From assembly GCA_015057835.1 (NCBI GenBank), contig SVDL01000001.1, forward strand, positions 60,745 through 124,744: DNA of 64,000 nucleotides, given 5' to 3'. The stretch comes from Lachnospiraceae bacterium. GTDB lineage: Bacteria > Bacillota > Clostridia > Lachnospirales > Lachnospiraceae. The position numbers and the translations under genes were made by a program. How positions within the stretch are numbered: the stretch's first letter is position 1; each line of letters starts with the position of its first letter. Of this stretch, positions 42,411 through 50,561 are shown one piece after another. The notes under the pieces were generated by a model, which saw nothing but the letters and a program-made list of their open reading frames with translations, was not told where the DNA came from and did no database searches.

Positions 42411-43622
42411 ATGAGCAATTCTTCAAATACAATATCGTCAAAACCGGATATCACCGCGGCCTATTCCGCCCTGCAGGGGCTGTTCTGGCTGAACTACTGT
42501 ATTATCGGCGGATTTGCCAACGTCTACCTCCTCGAGCACAATTTCTCGAATTCCATGATCGGGGCGATCGTGGCGCTGTCCGGGATCTTCTCCGCCTGCA
42601 TCTCCCCGCTCGTCGCGGCCTACGCCGACAAGCCGGAGAGCCTCTCCGTCAGGAAGATCCTGACGATCCTGTCGGCGGGCATGGCTGTTCTCATGGTCCT
42701 GATCGCCGTGACGGGCAAAAACTATATTCTTACCGTCATTACTTACACGGCCGGAATGACGGTCATCCAGCTCATGGCTTCTCTCACAAGCTCCCTTGCG
42801 ACGCAGAGCATGCGGAGCGGATACCGCGTCAATTTCGGCACCGCCCGGGGGATCGGCTCCTTAATGTACGGCCTGTCCGCCCACGCGCTCGGCTTTCTCG
42901 TCGCCAGAACGCATCCCGATATTCTCCCCGTCGCGGCGGCGATCTCCTGGACCGTCAACCTGATCCTGTACCTGCGCTTTCCCGACACGAAAGACGTCGC
43001 CGTCATGTATAACGGGGCGGAAAATGTCCGCGCCCCCGAAAAGGGCGGCTCACCCACCGCCTTCTTCAGAAAATATCCGCGTTACGGCCTCTTTCTCCTG
43101 GGGATCTTTTTCGTGTACATTTCCCACTCTCTGGCAAATGTCTTCGTCACCCAGGTCGTCATGAGCAAAGGCGGCACCAGCGCCGACACGGGACTGATCC
43201 TCGGCGTCCAGGCCCTCGTTGAAATTCCGGTCATGTTCGGCTTTTCCAAAATGCTCAAAGTCGCGAAAGTACACAACTGGATGCGGATCTGCGCATTTTT
43301 CTATGTGCTCAAGAGTATCGGTACTTACGCTTCCGCCTCGGTCGGCCAGCACGTGGCCGTTCAGTTTCTCGAGACCGGCTCCTACGCGGTCATGGTCGTC
43401 TGCGGTCTGTATTATGTCAACTCTATTATGAAGACGGAAGACTGTGTGAAAGGCCAGTCTTTCATGGGCATCTCCACAACGATGGCAAATGTCGCCGCCT
43501 CCTGGATCGGCGGGATCATGCTCGACGTCTATGGCGTTCCGGCAATGCTTATTCTCGGAATGAGCGTTGCGGTCTTCGGCACGGTCATTGTGTTCTTCAA
43601 TGCGCAGCCCCCGCAGAACTGA
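42411..43622 (+). CDS. MFS transporter (MFS_1-like)
   Basis: 403 residues from the ATG at 42411 behind AGGGG; the 35-residue longer ORF lacks a ribosome site. Twelve hydrophobic segments are expected from the alternation of helices (LFWLNYCIIGGFANVYLLEH, IGAIVALSGIFSACISPLVA), with FGTARGIGSLMYGL in the middle as in LacY/nucleoside-transporter-like MFS proteins. It may import a sugar or nucleoside used by the adjoining Nag-like genes. Its last 26 bases overlap the end of the convergent UroD-like gene. Confidence 0.82.
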   Translation: MSNSSNTISSKPDITAAYSALQGLFWLNYCIIGGFANVYLLEHNFSNSMIGAIVALSGIFSACISPLVAAYADKPESLSVRKILTILSAGMAVLMVLIAVTGKNYILTVITYTAGMTVIQLMASLTSSLATQSMRSGYRVNFGTARGIGSLMYGLSAHALGFLVARTHPDILPVAAAISWTVNLILYLRFPDTKDVAVMYNGAENVRAPEKGGSPTAFFRKYPRYGLFLLGIFFVYISHSLANVFVTQVVMSKGGTSADTGLILGVQALVEIPVMFGFSKMLKVAKVHNWMRICAFFYVLKSIGTYASASVGQHVAVQFLETGSYAVMVVCGLYYVNSIMKTEDCVKGQSFMGISTTMANVAASWIGGIMLDVYGVPAMLILGMSVAVFGTVIVFFNAQPPQN

Positions 43623-44679
43623 AAACCCCCAGTTCCTTCGCCTTCTCAATAAAATAGATGACATTCTCCGCCGGTACGCCCTCGTGGAAGGAATGATCGG
43701 TGGCAACGATGAGGCCGCCGTCATATCCTGCCGTGTCTATGACATTCTGAATGGCGTCCGCTATTTTTGATTTATCTTTCTGGCACATAATGCCGGTCGC
43801 GTCGACATTTCCCACAAGAGTGACGCGGTCTCCGATCCGCTCTTTTGTTCTTTTGAGATCCATTCCCGCGCGCACCTGGATATTGTTCAAGGCGTCGATT
43901 CCGGTGTCGGCGAGGTCCTCAAGGATCGGTTCGACGTTGCCGCAGGAGTGAAGGATCACTCGTCCGCCTGCTTCTTTCCATGTGCGGATCTGCTTTCGCA
44001 GGGACGGGAAGAAGAATTCCCGCAGCATATCGGGAGAGAGCAGCGTCTTCCCGTTCATGCCCATGTCATTGGCGACATAGAGCGCGGTGCATCCTGTCCC
44101 GATGAGCCTGAGACCGAGCTCCGTCCAGAACGCATCGGCGGCTTCGATGATTTCCCTCATAAGTTCCGGTTCTTCATAGAGGGCGATCGACATGTTTTCC
44201 AGTCCCAGCGCTATGAACAGGAAGCCGAATACGCCGCGGGCGCTCCCGAAGACGGCGATCTCATCCCCCGCCTCGTCCACCGCTTCCCGGATCTCCCGGA
44301 TATCCTCCTCCGTAACGCGCGCGGCGCGGATCCTCTCCAGAAAGGCCCCGCTCGCCTCAAAAGGGTGCTCCGCCATGCCGAGGGGCCAGGAGGCGGGCAT
44401 GACGCGGCTCGTGATGCCGAACCGGTCGGTGAAGGTGTCCGGAGAATCCCACTCGTCTTTCGGAGGGATCAGACAGGTATAAGGTTTGCTGTGTACTGTG
44501 ACGGCATCCATCCCGAGAAGCTTCGCGAGCCGGACGTCCGGTCTTCCCTTCGAATCATAGTTGTCTTCGTGCAGAAGATCCGTATACATATCCGGCTTGT
44601 TAATGATGTCGAAAACGGGAAGCCTGTCCGCTTTTTCATGCTGCAGCGCACATAAGATCCGCTCTTTTCCGGTGTACAT
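43597..44679 (-). CDS. uroporphyrinogen decarboxylase-family protein (UroD/MtaA-like)
   Basis: 360 residues with the UroD barrel pattern: KERILCALQHEKADRLPVFD at the start, a zinc-site-like HSCGNVEPILEDLADTGIDA and C-terminal GGLIVATDHSFHEGVPAENV. Sequences like this are usually cobalamin-dependent methyltransferase components or unknown enzymes, not haem-pathway UroD. No corrinoid protein gene is nearby. It overlaps the MFS gene tail-to-tail by 26 bp and lies behind the Nag-like genes on the same strand. Confidence 0.78.
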   Translation of the reverse strand: MYTGKERILCALQHEKADRLPVFDIINKPDMYTDLLHEDNYDSKGRPDVRLAKLLGMDAVTVHSKPYTCLIPPKDEWDSPDTFTDRFGITSRVMPASWPLGMAEHPFEASGAFLERIRAARVTEEDIREIREAVDEAGDEIAVFGSARGVFGFLFIALGLENMSIALYEEPELMREIIEAADAFWTELGLRLIGTGCTALYVANDMGMNGKTLLSPDMLREFFFPSLRKQIRTWKEAGGRVILHSCGNVEPILEDLADTGIDALNNIQVRAGMDLKRTKERIGDRVTLVGNVDATGIMCQKDKSKIADAIQNVIDTAGYDGGLIVATDHSFHEGVPAENVIYFIEKAKELGVFSSAGAAH

Positions 44680-44700
44680 CCCTTTTCTCCTACAAAACGC

Positions 44701-44727
44701 CGCCTGTACGAGGGACTCATACAGGCG
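44701..44727 (-). terminator. terminator after the NagA-like gene
   Basis: CGCCTGTA / TACAGGCG, 8-bp stem, 11-nt loop, followed on the minus strand by GCGTTTTG. Confidence 0.6.
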
Positions 44728-44773
44728 ATGAAAAAACAGATCAATAATTGTTCCGGGCTCACGGCTCCGGCAT

Positions 44774-45955
44774 TTACTCCATCACGACTTTTCCGTTGTC
44801 AGCGGCCAGTTCTCCCTCAAGGAAGACCTTTTCCACATTGACTTCGTCGTCAATGATGATGATATTTGCCTTCTTGCCGGGTTCCAGGCTCCCGATCTCG
44901 TCGTCAAGTCCGAGGAGCCTCGCCGGGTTGATCGTCGCCATGGCGATCGCGTGCGCGAGACCGTAGGGCGTGTGCGTCATCGTATTCTTCACGCCGTGAT
45001 CGAGGGTCATGCGGCTTCCCGCGAGATACCCGATATCGTCATAGTTGAGGTCCGGTCCGTACCAGATCCCGTCCTCCTCATTGTTCAGCGTGCCGAGCTG
45101 ATTCGGCATGGAGTCCGTGATCAGGATGATATGTTCCGGTCCCTTGCATTTGATGATGGACTTCGCGAGATCCGGGACGACGTGGATCGCATTTTCATCC
45201 ATGATCAGTTCCGAGTAGAGCTCCGGCTCGATCAGCGAGTACTCATCGCAGCCCGCCCCGGGCGTGCCCTGCGCTCTTCCCTTCGCCCTTCCCGCGTCGC
45301 CGTGGTGCGTGTGCACTTTGCACCCGTATTTTCTTACGCGCCGGCACTGTTCGGACGTCGCGTTCGAATGGCCGTAGGCGAAGATCACGTTAGGATTGAC
45401 CTTTTTCGCGTAGATCATGACGTCTTCTATGTGTTCCCGCGACGGATCGATCGCGTAGACCGCGGCCTGGCTGCCCAGTCCGTCGATCAGCGGTCTGTAT
45501 TCTTCTTCTTTGATATCGCCGCTCCAGGCGATCTCGTTCTGGAAGCTGCCGTGGAGATTCATGAACGGGCCTTCCATATAGAGGCCGTACTGCATGATCC
45601 TTCCGACGCCCGTCTTTGAAGCTTCCTTCACTTTCCGCGCGCCTTCCAGCATCTGTTCCATATTGAGATTGTGGTAGAAGGTCGGCAGGATAGTGGTCTC
45701 GCCGTGCACAATGAACCATTTGGAGCAGTAGACCGGATCTTCGGCAAATTTCCACTCCCCGCCGCCGTGATTATGGATATCGATGAGTCCCGGCGCCGTG
45801 TATTTCCCGTGGGCGTCGAAGATCTCGCACCCCTCCGGGATGTCGACTTCTTCCTCCCGGCCCGCCGCGACGATCCGGTCCCCGTCCCAGAGGACGGCGG
45901 CTTTCCAGATAATGCCGAGTTCCGTGATCAGTTTTGTGTTGATGATCGCCTTCAT
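44774..45955 (-). CDS. nagA: N-acetylglucosamine-6-phosphate deacetylase-like amidohydrolase
   Basis: 393 residues. The N-terminal metal motif is GLIDIHNHGGG, then GLYMEGPFMNLHGSF with the NagA Glu, IFAYGHSNATSEQC with a metal His, KVHTHHGDAG where NagA usually has HLFNAM, and catalytic ITDSMPNQLGT. The C-terminal ATINPARLLGLDDEIGSLEP is typical. It removes the acetyl group from an amino-sugar phosphate, probably GlcNAc-6-P or a relative, in the cytoplasm. It lies downstream of the two NagB-like genes. Confidence 0.82.
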   Translation of the reverse strand: MKAIINTKLITELGIIWKAAVLWDGDRIVAAGREEEVDIPEGCEIFDAHGKYTAPGLIDIHNHGGGEWKFAEDPVYCSKWFIVHGETTILPTFYHNLNMEQMLEGARKVKEASKTGVGRIMQYGLYMEGPFMNLHGSFQNEIAWSGDIKEEEYRPLIDGLGSQAAVYAIDPSREHIEDVMIYAKKVNPNVIFAYGHSNATSEQCRRVRKYGCKVHTHHGDAGRAKGRAQGTPGAGCDEYSLIEPELYSELIMDENAIHVVPDLAKSIIKCKGPEHIILITDSMPNQLGTLNNEEDGIWYGPDLNYDDIGYLAGSRMTLDHGVKNTMTHTPYGLAHAIAMATINPARLLGLDDEIGSLEPGKKANIIIIDDEVNVEKVFLEGELAADNGKVVME

Positions 45956-46025
45956 GATATAGCCTCACATTTCTGCAGAAAGCACGCCGGAGCGCTCCGT
46001 CCGGCATGCTTTCCCTTTTCCGTCT

Positions 46026-46961
46026 TCAGAATGCGTAATAGTCAAGCGGCTCGATCGGGCGCGCCATCTCCTCGCTGACGTACATCGTTCCTTTTGTCAG
46101 CTGATAGATCGACGCCGGAATGTCCTTCGTGACCGGTCCGTACAGCTGCAGGCGGGAGATCATGCGCTCCCAGGAGCTGTAGCCGCCCAGATATCCGAGA
46201 TCATGTCTCTCCAGATGGTCGCGGGCGTGCATGACGTCGCGCGGGCCGATGGAGACGGAGTAGGCGGGCGTATGGTAAATGTCGCCGCCCCCGAAACCGC
46301 CGGAGTTCTGAATGATCGTCAGGCGGTGATTGTCGACGAACCCCGCCGGAAGCTCCAGGAACTCCTCCAGGGTCTCCGCGGCAAATGCCTTGGTGTTCGG
46401 ATCAATGAACGCGGTGTGGCCGATCCAGCCGGTCGCGGAAATGATCAGGTCCGCGCCGCCGTCGCCGGTCTCGTCGATGAGGTCGGAATAGTGGCCGATA
46501 TTCTCATTGGTATAATAGTGCATCTGTTTCAGAGGCGGCCGGAGATCTTCCCGGAAGGAGAGGTAGAATTCCCTCAGGAAATGTCCGCCGAGAGACGGGC
46601 CGTAGGTGATCGGCGCGACGTTGCCGTCCTCGTCCGCCCATTCGTCCATGCAGAAGGCGTGGATATTGCGGGCGCTGATATTGTACTTGTTGCACATTTC
46701 CGCTGCGGAGCGGTAGATATTTCTCCAGGAGTTCGGGAAAACGATGACCGTTTTCTTATCCTCGACGTCCGACCGGTAGATCCAGTTGAACAGCTCGATC
46801 GCGATGGCGCAGGACGGATGCGGGACCACGCGGATCCGGTATCCGTTCTCATTCTCGATCTCCATCTCCTCGCGGCGGATGTTGCGGCATCTCTCCAGTA
46901 CTTCCTTATCCTGCACCGGAAGCCATGCCGGCGGGGCAAAATCAAATAGCGAACGGTTCAT
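46026..46961 (-). CDS. NagB-like glucosamine-6-phosphate isomerase family protein 1
   Basis: 311 residues of the NagB/6-phosphogluconolactonase fold. HAFCMDEWADEDG matches the NagB DEY motif, and ISATGWIGHTAFIDP aligns with GVGxDGHIAFNEP: the His is kept, the Asp is replaced by Ile and the Glu by Asp. It may therefore be a variant deaminase/isomerase acting on a different amino sugar phosphate. It is longer than NagB (about 265) through an N-terminal extension. Only 4 bp separate it from the paralogue upstream. Confidence 0.75.
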   Translation of the reverse strand: MNRSLFDFAPPAWLPVQDKEVLERCRNIRREEMEIENENGYRIRVVPHPSCAIAIELFNWIYRSDVEDKKTVIVFPNSWRNIYRSAAEMCNKYNISARNIHAFCMDEWADEDGNVAPITYGPSLGGHFLREFYLSFREDLRPPLKQMHYYTNENIGHYSDLIDETGDGGADLIISATGWIGHTAFIDPNTKAFAAETLEEFLELPAGFVDNHRLTIIQNSGGFGGGDIYHTPAYSVSIGPRDVMHARDHLERHDLGYLGGYSSWERMISRLQLYGPVTKDIPASIYQLTKGTMYVSEEMARPIEPLDYYAF

Positions 46962-46965
46962 GCTC

Positions 46966-47949
46966 TCATCCCTCCTCTTTCACACGGATTTCTTCCAGCG
47001 CGCCGTCAAGCCACGGCTCATCGGGAGCGTAGACCGGCGGTTTCGCGACGTCATCGGATACGTACATGCAGCCCGGATAGAGCCGCAGCATAGAAGCGGG
47101 AAGTTTCGGGCATACGGGGCCGAACAGGGCCAGCTTTGCCGCGAACTTCTGCTGCGCGGGCGCGCCGCCGAGGGCGGCCATATATTCCACGTCAAAGCGC
47201 TCCTTCGCAGCCGCGATGTCCTTCGGACCGACTGTGGCGGCGCACGGCGGTACATTGCCGATATCGCCGGAGCAGCCGAACATGCCGCGGAGGGAGTCAT
47301 GGGCGATCATTTCCGGCATCGGAGTGACCACGCGGGATCCCATCGCAAGAAACTCTTCCATCGTCTCCGCCGGGAAAGACTCGGCGTCGATCGCGCCGAT
47401 CCCGCCGGACCAGCTGATCGCGGTGTAAGCGACGTCCGCGCCGCCGGCTTCTTCGATCATCTTCGAATAGCCGGATACATTTTCCGTCGTGAAGAAATGG
47501 ATCTGCTCCAGCGGCATTCTGAGGTGCTCTTCCACTTTATAGTAGAAATAGCGCATAAAATGGCCGCTTCTTGAATACGGGCTCTGCCACGGGGCGACTT
47601 CGCCCTTTTCATTGGCGTACTCATAGAGGAAAAATACCTCGACATTTGCGCAGCTCACCTGATATTTGTTGATATTTTCCGCGAGACTGATAAAAACGGC
47701 ATTTTCCGGAGAAGGCAGGATCATCACCACTTTTTTGCCCGTCACCTGAGACATCCGGATCCTCTGGAAGAGATCGATCGCGAAATAGTTGTGCACGTCG
47801 TGCACGACTTTCAGCTCAAATTCCGGGCATTCAAAGCCTTTTCCCTGTTTCTCATAAAAGTCTTCCGTCGCCACCCGGTCGATCACGTCGCAGTCCCGGA
47901 AAGGGAGCCACGGGGCCGGCGCCGGGTTGAATGCATTGATAAAAGCCAT
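46966..47949 (-). CDS. NagB-like family protein 2, catalytically degenerate paralogue
   Basis: 327 residues, clearly related to the gene immediately downstream (the start NAFNPAPAPWLPF parallels DFAPPAWLP). The DEY motif has become FFLYEYAN, losing the Asp, and the catalytic loop reads AISWSGGIGAIDAES, losing both Asp and His. It may be an inactive regulatory subunit of a heteromer with the first copy, or it may catalyse something else. GCAAAGGAGG precedes the ATG. A GTAATGATTAC palindrome lies 79 bp upstream. Confidence 0.72.
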   Translation of the reverse strand: MAFINAFNPAPAPWLPFRDCDVIDRVATEDFYEKQGKGFECPEFELKVVHDVHNYFAIDLFQRIRMSQVTGKKVVMILPSPENAVFISLAENINKYQVSCANVEVFFLYEYANEKGEVAPWQSPYSRSGHFMRYFYYKVEEHLRMPLEQIHFFTTENVSGYSKMIEEAGGADVAYTAISWSGGIGAIDAESFPAETMEEFLAMGSRVVTPMPEMIAHDSLRGMFGCSGDIGNVPPCAATVGPKDIAAAKERFDVEYMAALGGAPAQQKFAAKLALFGPVCPKLPASMLRLYPGCMYVSDDVAKPPVYAPDEPWLDGALEEIRVKEEG

Positions 47950-48027
47950 TGCTCAACCTCCTTTGCAGTCTGTATTTTCTACTGATTACACGATATCGTT
48001 TCCGGCTTTCGCAGTAAATACGATTTT

Positions 48028-48038
48028 GTAATGATTAC
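48028..48038. promoter_or_regulatory. GTAATGATTAC palindrome upstream of the NagB-like genes
   Basis: A perfect 11-bp palindrome in the short AT-rich gap before the first NagB-like gene. Size and position suit a GntR- or LacI-type operator. Confidence 0.35.
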
Positions 48039-48084
48039 TTGTGATTTTGTTTCAAGCCTCAGAAAAAACCGTCAAAAACCATAA

Positions 48085-48116
48085 GCGGCCGGGCTCCTTT
48101 TCCGGATCCCGGCCGC
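48085..48116 (-). terminator. terminator after the DUF4432 gene
   Basis: GCGGCCGGG / CCCGGCCGC, perfect 9-bp stem, 14-nt loop, with T-rich sequence following on the minus strand. Confidence 0.75.
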
Positions 48117-48131
48117 AGCCGCTCAAAGATA

Positions 48132-49112
48132 TTATGCTTCCAGGATCCCTATCTCGATCTCGTTTTCAATCGAGGAGTAAGACGGGATCACCGCGATCTT
48201 TCCCTGCTTCAGCGCCTCTGCCCTGTCGATGCCGAAGGTGTTGCACGGCTCCAGGGCCAGCACGTAATCGTGGGATTTCATGTTCTTCCACTCGAGCATG
48301 TTCGGGAGGTTCTCCGTGCTGAATTTCACATACGCCCCGAGGCCGAGTTTTTCGTTCCAGATCCGGCCCTCTCCGGTCTTTCCGAAATTGGTGTGGAAGT
48401 ACAGCTCCTCGGTCCTGCCGTCGACGGGTTCCATCATGTGCACGGGATCCGTCGAGAGATCGTTCATCGGCTGCGTTTCCGCTCCCTCCGACACATGCAC
48501 GACAGCTTCCTCATCAAGAAGCGGATAGCCGAAATTGATGTGGTAGAGGAGCATGTAGGGCTCATCTTCCGCCTCATAATTGGTGACTGTGTCGTGAATG
48601 CGGATCTTTTTGCTGTTCAGCTCCGTCGTGATCGTCCTCTGGATCTCAAGATGGCGGCTGTACATCTTTGTCTGGTGGATCTCACCGACCGCTTTGAGGA
48701 AATACTGATCGCCTTCCCAGTAAGTCACCGTGCCGAAATGTTTGGCAGGCACATACCCGATCCGGCCGTGGGTCGGGAAAATGCCGCCTTCCGACGTATG
48801 CCCTCCCACATTGTCGAGGCCGCAGGTCACCATCATGCCGCCCGGCCACTGCTCGGCAAATTCCCCGTTCATCGCGTTGAATGCCTGCGGCGACGTCATG
48901 CCGTTCTTCGACTGGAAAGAAAAATTGATCCCTTTATACGACAGTTCAAAGAGATCCATGCCAAGATCCGGCACCACCGTGAACCGGAGGCCGGCCGCAT
49001 TGTAGAACTCGGCGATCCGGATGTCCTCTCCTCTTCCGCCGATGATCTTCGCGTTCCGGATCCCGGCGATCTGGTCGATATTTCCGAGTTTTTTCAGTAA
49101 TTTGCTGTCCAT
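48132..49112 (-). CDS. DUF4432 / aldose epimerase-like protein
   Basis: 326 residues in the galactose-mutarotase-like fold. Recognisable parts are FTVVPDLGMDLFELSYKGIN near the start, GGMMVTCGLDNVGGHTSEGG, THGRIGYVPAKHF, MLLYHINFGYPLLDEEAVVH and LALEPCNTFGIDRAEALKQG near the end, the DUF4432 pattern. It should bind a hexose-like ligand; epimerase or mutarotase activity is plausible. No clear ribosome site (GAAGGAGCAGCGCC upstream is acceptable). It is followed by its own terminator. Confidence 0.8.
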   Translation of the reverse strand: MDSKLLKKLGNIDQIAGIRNAKIIGGRGEDIRIAEFYNAAGLRFTVVPDLGMDLFELSYKGINFSFQSKNGMTSPQAFNAMNGEFAEQWPGGMMVTCGLDNVGGHTSEGGIFPTHGRIGYVPAKHFGTVTYWEGDQYFLKAVGEIHQTKMYSRHLEIQRTITTELNSKKIRIHDTVTNYEAEDEPYMLLYHINFGYPLLDEEAVVHVSEGAETQPMNDLSTDPVHMMEPVDGRTEELYFHTNFGKTGEGRIWNEKLGLGAYVKFSTENLPNMLEWKNMKSHDYVLALEPCNTFGIDRAEALKQGKIAVIPSYSSIENEIEIGILEA

Positions 49113-49244
49113 GGCGCTGCTCCTTCTTTTAAAGATACTTTTCTGTCTGCGGTAACTTCAGCGTTTCGTTCTTTTCCGGCTCTTCGCTCCGGTTCCGTTC
49201 CCTCTTTGGGGAGCGGAAACACGGGCTCTTCCGGGAGCGGGAAC

Positions 49245-50561
49245 TCACATTTCCTTCGAGAGCACCAGTTCCGCGGCGCCGCCGCTGATCCGCAGCGTTG
49301 TGCCGTAGGGTTTTGAGAGTTCCGCCAGATATTCCAGTGTCTTTTCATCGTGAGAGAGGACCGGGATCCCCTTCACAGACCGTCTTTCGTACTGCTGCAG
49401 CGACACCGGATGCAGCGTCACCCGCCGCACTCTGCCGTCCTCGCACTCAATGGACGGCAGGATGGCCCTCCAGATATTTTCCAGCGTGCCGTATCCCGCG
49501 GTGCCGTTCTTGCTGCGGTCGTCCATATACGCGCCGACTTTGGTGTCCGGCGGCATTTTCCGGTTGATGTACGCGTCGTACGGCTGCAGGCTGACGGTTT
49601 CCGTCTCAAAGAGGAAATTGCCGATGCTGTAGAAAATGACGCCGTCCCCGTACACCTCGATGCCCTGCATCTCGTGAGGCCCGTGCCCCATAAAGATCTG
49701 CGCTCCCGCATCTATACACGCCCTCGCAAATGTCTCCGTAAAGAGCGCCGGCAACGTGTGATCCCCGTCCCGGTATTCGTGGCTGTGGTAGCTCACGATC
49801 ACGATATCCGCCTGGCGGCGCGTCTCGCGGATCTCCGCCGTGATCCGCCCCAGGTCCTCCGCATCCGGGACCGTCTCGACGCGGTTCTCCGTATCGAGAA
49901 CAAACATTCCCTCTTTGCCGAACGGAAGTTTTCCTTCCTCGAAGGGCAGGCTGTACCCCATTTTGATCGAGTTGATTTTCCCGACATTGCACAGGGTCAC
50001 GTTCGCCAGCTCTTCCGCCATCGCGTAGTGCTCCGGATCGACGTGATAATACGTCTTAAACCGGACGGGATTGAGTCCCGGCCGTCCGTGCAGAAGCTCC
50101 GACTGCCCGCCCGCGCGGGATGCGGCGGAAAATGTCGAACAGCAGGAGATAAGCGCGACTCTGGCATTTTTCGTTTCGAGATAGCAGGCGGCATTTGCCT
50201 CCGCGAGATTTTTTCCGGTGCCGGAAAATACCATATTCCGCTCTTTCAGATGACGGATCGTGGCGAGAACCCCTCCCTCGCTGTAGTCTCCGGAATGATT
50301 GTTCGCCGTATTGAAAAGATTGAAGCCCATTCTCCGGACGTCGTCCAGCATGACCGGGTCCGCCATCGCCCAGGTGCCGCCGGACTCCGCCGCCGGGAAG
50401 CCTTCCGCGTCGTGAAATGTCATCTCAAGGTTGACAAAACGGGCGTCGTGCTCTTTTACGAGCGCCTGCAGCTCCTCAAAGCCCTCGTACCCGTCTTCGG
50501 GGATCCGTCTCGTCATGAAAAGATCGCCCGCGCCGATGATGGTCGTTCTGTTCTTACTCAT
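49245..50561 (-). CDS. CapA-family (PGA_cap) metallophosphatase-like protein
   Basis: 438 residues with the CapA/YwtB pattern: IIGAGDLFMTRR at the N-terminus, RFVNLEMTFHD, NLFNTANNHSGDYSEGG, VSYHSHEYRDGD, IFMGHGPHEMQGIEVYGDGV and IFYSIGNFLFE. The Asp, Asn and His residues are those of calcineurin-like phosphoesterases. No signal peptide is seen, unlike capsule polyglutamate proteins, so a cytoplasmic hydrolase is likely. The start overlaps the stop of the M20 gene (ATGA), so the two are translationally coupled, perhaps acting on the same amide or poly-glutamyl substrate. Confidence 0.82.
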   Translation of the reverse strand: MSKNRTTIIGAGDLFMTRRIPEDGYEGFEELQALVKEHDARFVNLEMTFHDAEGFPAAESGGTWAMADPVMLDDVRRMGFNLFNTANNHSGDYSEGGVLATIRHLKERNMVFSGTGKNLAEANAACYLETKNARVALISCCSTFSAASRAGGQSELLHGRPGLNPVRFKTYYHVDPEHYAMAEELANVTLCNVGKINSIKMGYSLPFEEGKLPFGKEGMFVLDTENRVETVPDAEDLGRITAEIRETRRQADIVIVSYHSHEYRDGDHTLPALFTETFARACIDAGAQIFMGHGPHEMQGIEVYGDGVIFYSIGNFLFETETVSLQPYDAYINRKMPPDTKVGAYMDDRSKNGTAGYGTLENIWRAILPSIECEDGRVRRVTLHPVSLQQYERRSVKGIPVLSHDEKTLEYLAELSKPYGTTLRISGGAAELVLSKEM

